Part shown: positions 15,432-16,279 of the stretch, piece by piece
Position numbering within the stretch: position 1 is the stretch's first letter
Layout: each line of letters opens with the position of its first letter
NCBI GenBank assembly: GCA_937881255.1
Contig: CALGFH010000054.1
Coordinates: 1 to 16,279, forward strand
Source: an uncultured Actinomycetes bacterium
GTDB lineage: Bacteria > Actinomycetota > CALGFH01
DNA: 16,279 bases
Reading direction: 5' to 3'
Made by a program: the position numbers and the translations under genes
Notes under the pieces: model-generated
Database searches by the model: none
The model's input: only the letters and a program-made list of their open reading frames with translations
What the model was told of the DNA's origin: nothing

Positions 15432-16279
15432 GTGAGCCAACCAGCTCTCGAGGAACAGTTCGAACCCGGGGCGGGTGATACCGTCGAGGCCGCGCGGGCC
15501 CGCTCCTCCTGGGAGCTGTTCCGCTCGCGCTTCATGAAGGACAAGGCCGCCGTGGCCGGGGCGGTCGTGATCGTCATCCTGATCGTGCTCGCATTCGCCG
15601 CCCCCCTCTTCGCCCGCCTGACCGGCCACGGCCCCAACGAGCTGTTCGACGAGATGCGGGACCCGGTCTTCGGGCTCCCCAAGGGGCCGAACGCCGAGTT
15701 CTGGTTCGGCGGCGACTCGGTCGGCCGGGACCTGTTCGTCCGGGTCATGTACGGGGCCCGCACGTCGCTGACGGTCGCCTTCGTGGCCACCGGCCTGGCC
15801 GCGGTGATCGGCATCAGCCTCGGCATGCTCGCCGGCTACCGCGGCGGCGCCACCGACACGTTCATCTCCCGGGCGGCCGACATTGTGCTCGCCATGCCGA
15901 TCCTGCTGTTCGCCATCGGCATCGCGACGGTCTGCTCGGTGATCGCCCAGGGCTGCGTCGGCGGCCTGCTGAAACCCGGCCTGAGCCTGGTGATCGGCAT
16001 CATCGTCATCTTCACCTGGCCGAACATGGCCAGGCTGGTGCGCGGTCAGGTGCTCTCGCTGCGGGAGCGCGAGTTCATCGAGGCGTCCCGGTCCCTGGGG
16101 GCCGGCAGCGGCCGGATCATGTTCCGCGAGCTGCTCCCCAACCTGATCGCTCCCATCGTGGTGTACGCGACGCTGATCATCCCCAACAACATCATCTTCG
16201 AGGCGGCGCTCTCGTTCCTCGGGGTGGGGGTGCCGCAGACGACGCCGTCCTGGGGACGGATGCTGGCCGAGGTGGCGAG
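15432..16279 (+). CDS. ABC transporter permease, DppC/OppC type (partial)
   Basis: The gene runs off the right edge; 282 residues are visible. It is an inner-membrane permease of the dipeptide/oligopeptide/nickel ABC importer family. The N-terminal stretch SSWELFRSRFMKDKAAVAGAVVIVILIVLAFAAPLF (in parts: ELFRSRFMKDKAAVAG, VVIVILIVLAFAAPLF, 28-60) is the OppC_N pattern with helix 1. FGGDSVGRDLFVRVMYGARTSL (in parts: GGDSVGRDLF, RVMYGARTSL) follows, where most relatives have GTD. The EAA loop that contacts the ATPase is EFIEASRSLGAGSGRIMFRELLPN (in parts: EFIEASRSLGAG, IMFRELLPN, 214-237). Between helices 3 and 4 an apparently enlarged outer loop holds Cys168 and Cys175. The partner permease, ATPases and binding protein are not visible; they may lie to the right, since upstream is malQ. 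Substrate unknown. Confidence 0.93.
   Translation, partial: MSQPALEEQFEPGAGDTVEAARARSSWELFRSRFMKDKAAVAGAVVIVILIVLAFAAPLFARLTGHGPNELFDEMRDPVFGLPKGPNAEFWFGGDSVGRDLFVRVMYGARTSLTVAFVATGLAAVIGISLGMLAGYRGGATDTFISRAADIVLAMPILLFAIGIATVCSVIAQGCVGGLLKPGLSLVIGIIVIFTWPNMARLVRGQVLSLREREFIEASRSLGAGSGRIMFRELLPNLIAPIVVYATLIIPNNIIFEAALSFLGVGVPQTTPSWGRMLAEVA

Overview
The window is very GC-rich DNA with dense, short-spaced genes, G/C-ending codons, GTG starts alongside ATG, and TANNNT -10 boxes a few bases from start codons. This fits an actinobacterium (Actinomycetota), probably a free-living or poorly studied lineage. The sequence alone does not give a genus. I see no rRNA, tRNA, CRISPR array, insertion sequence or phage gene, and no stretch over 300 bases without a gene.

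Layout. Positions 1-1038 (minus strand) hold an ECF-like sigma factor and a downstream single-pass membrane protein with a DUF5667-like region, joined by an ATGA overlap; the second gene runs off the left edge. Divergent from them is glgP (1165-3699, plus), an actinobacterial-type alpha-glucan phosphorylase. An AlkA-like HhH-GPD DNA glycosylase (3696-4616, minus) converges on it with overlapping stop codons. A HIT-domain protein follows (4670-5086, plus). A 237-base spacer holds a hairpin, an imperfect tandem repeat and one DnaA-box match. Then come treY (5324-7528, minus), a divergent amidase (7557-8936, plus) and an MFS exporter (8959-10221, plus). The exporter converges with a beta-propeller-like lipoprotein (10209-11189, minus), which is coupled to the glycogen debranching enzyme glgX/treX (11186-13321, minus). 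Divergent from glgX is malQ (13373-15334, plus). An ABC peptide/nickel-type permease (from 15432, plus) runs off the right edge.

Biology. Four genes form an intracellular alpha-glucan toolkit. GlgP removes glucose-1-phosphate from chain ends, GlgX/TreX cuts the remaining alpha-1,6 branches, MalQ reshuffles the released maltooligosaccharides, and TreY converts their reducing ends to a trehalosyl group. The usual last enzyme, TreZ, is not in the window, nor are glycogen synthesis genes. The glucan genes are spread over both strands, mostly with their own promoters, and are interleaved with unrelated genes, so this is a loose neighbourhood and not one operon.

The region looks largely like ordinary core metabolism. 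I did not find a convincing new system. The points most worth a second look are the recurring leaderless-type starts, the altered active-site position in the AlkA-like protein, the coupling of glgX to a lipoprotein, and the sigma/membrane-protein pair.
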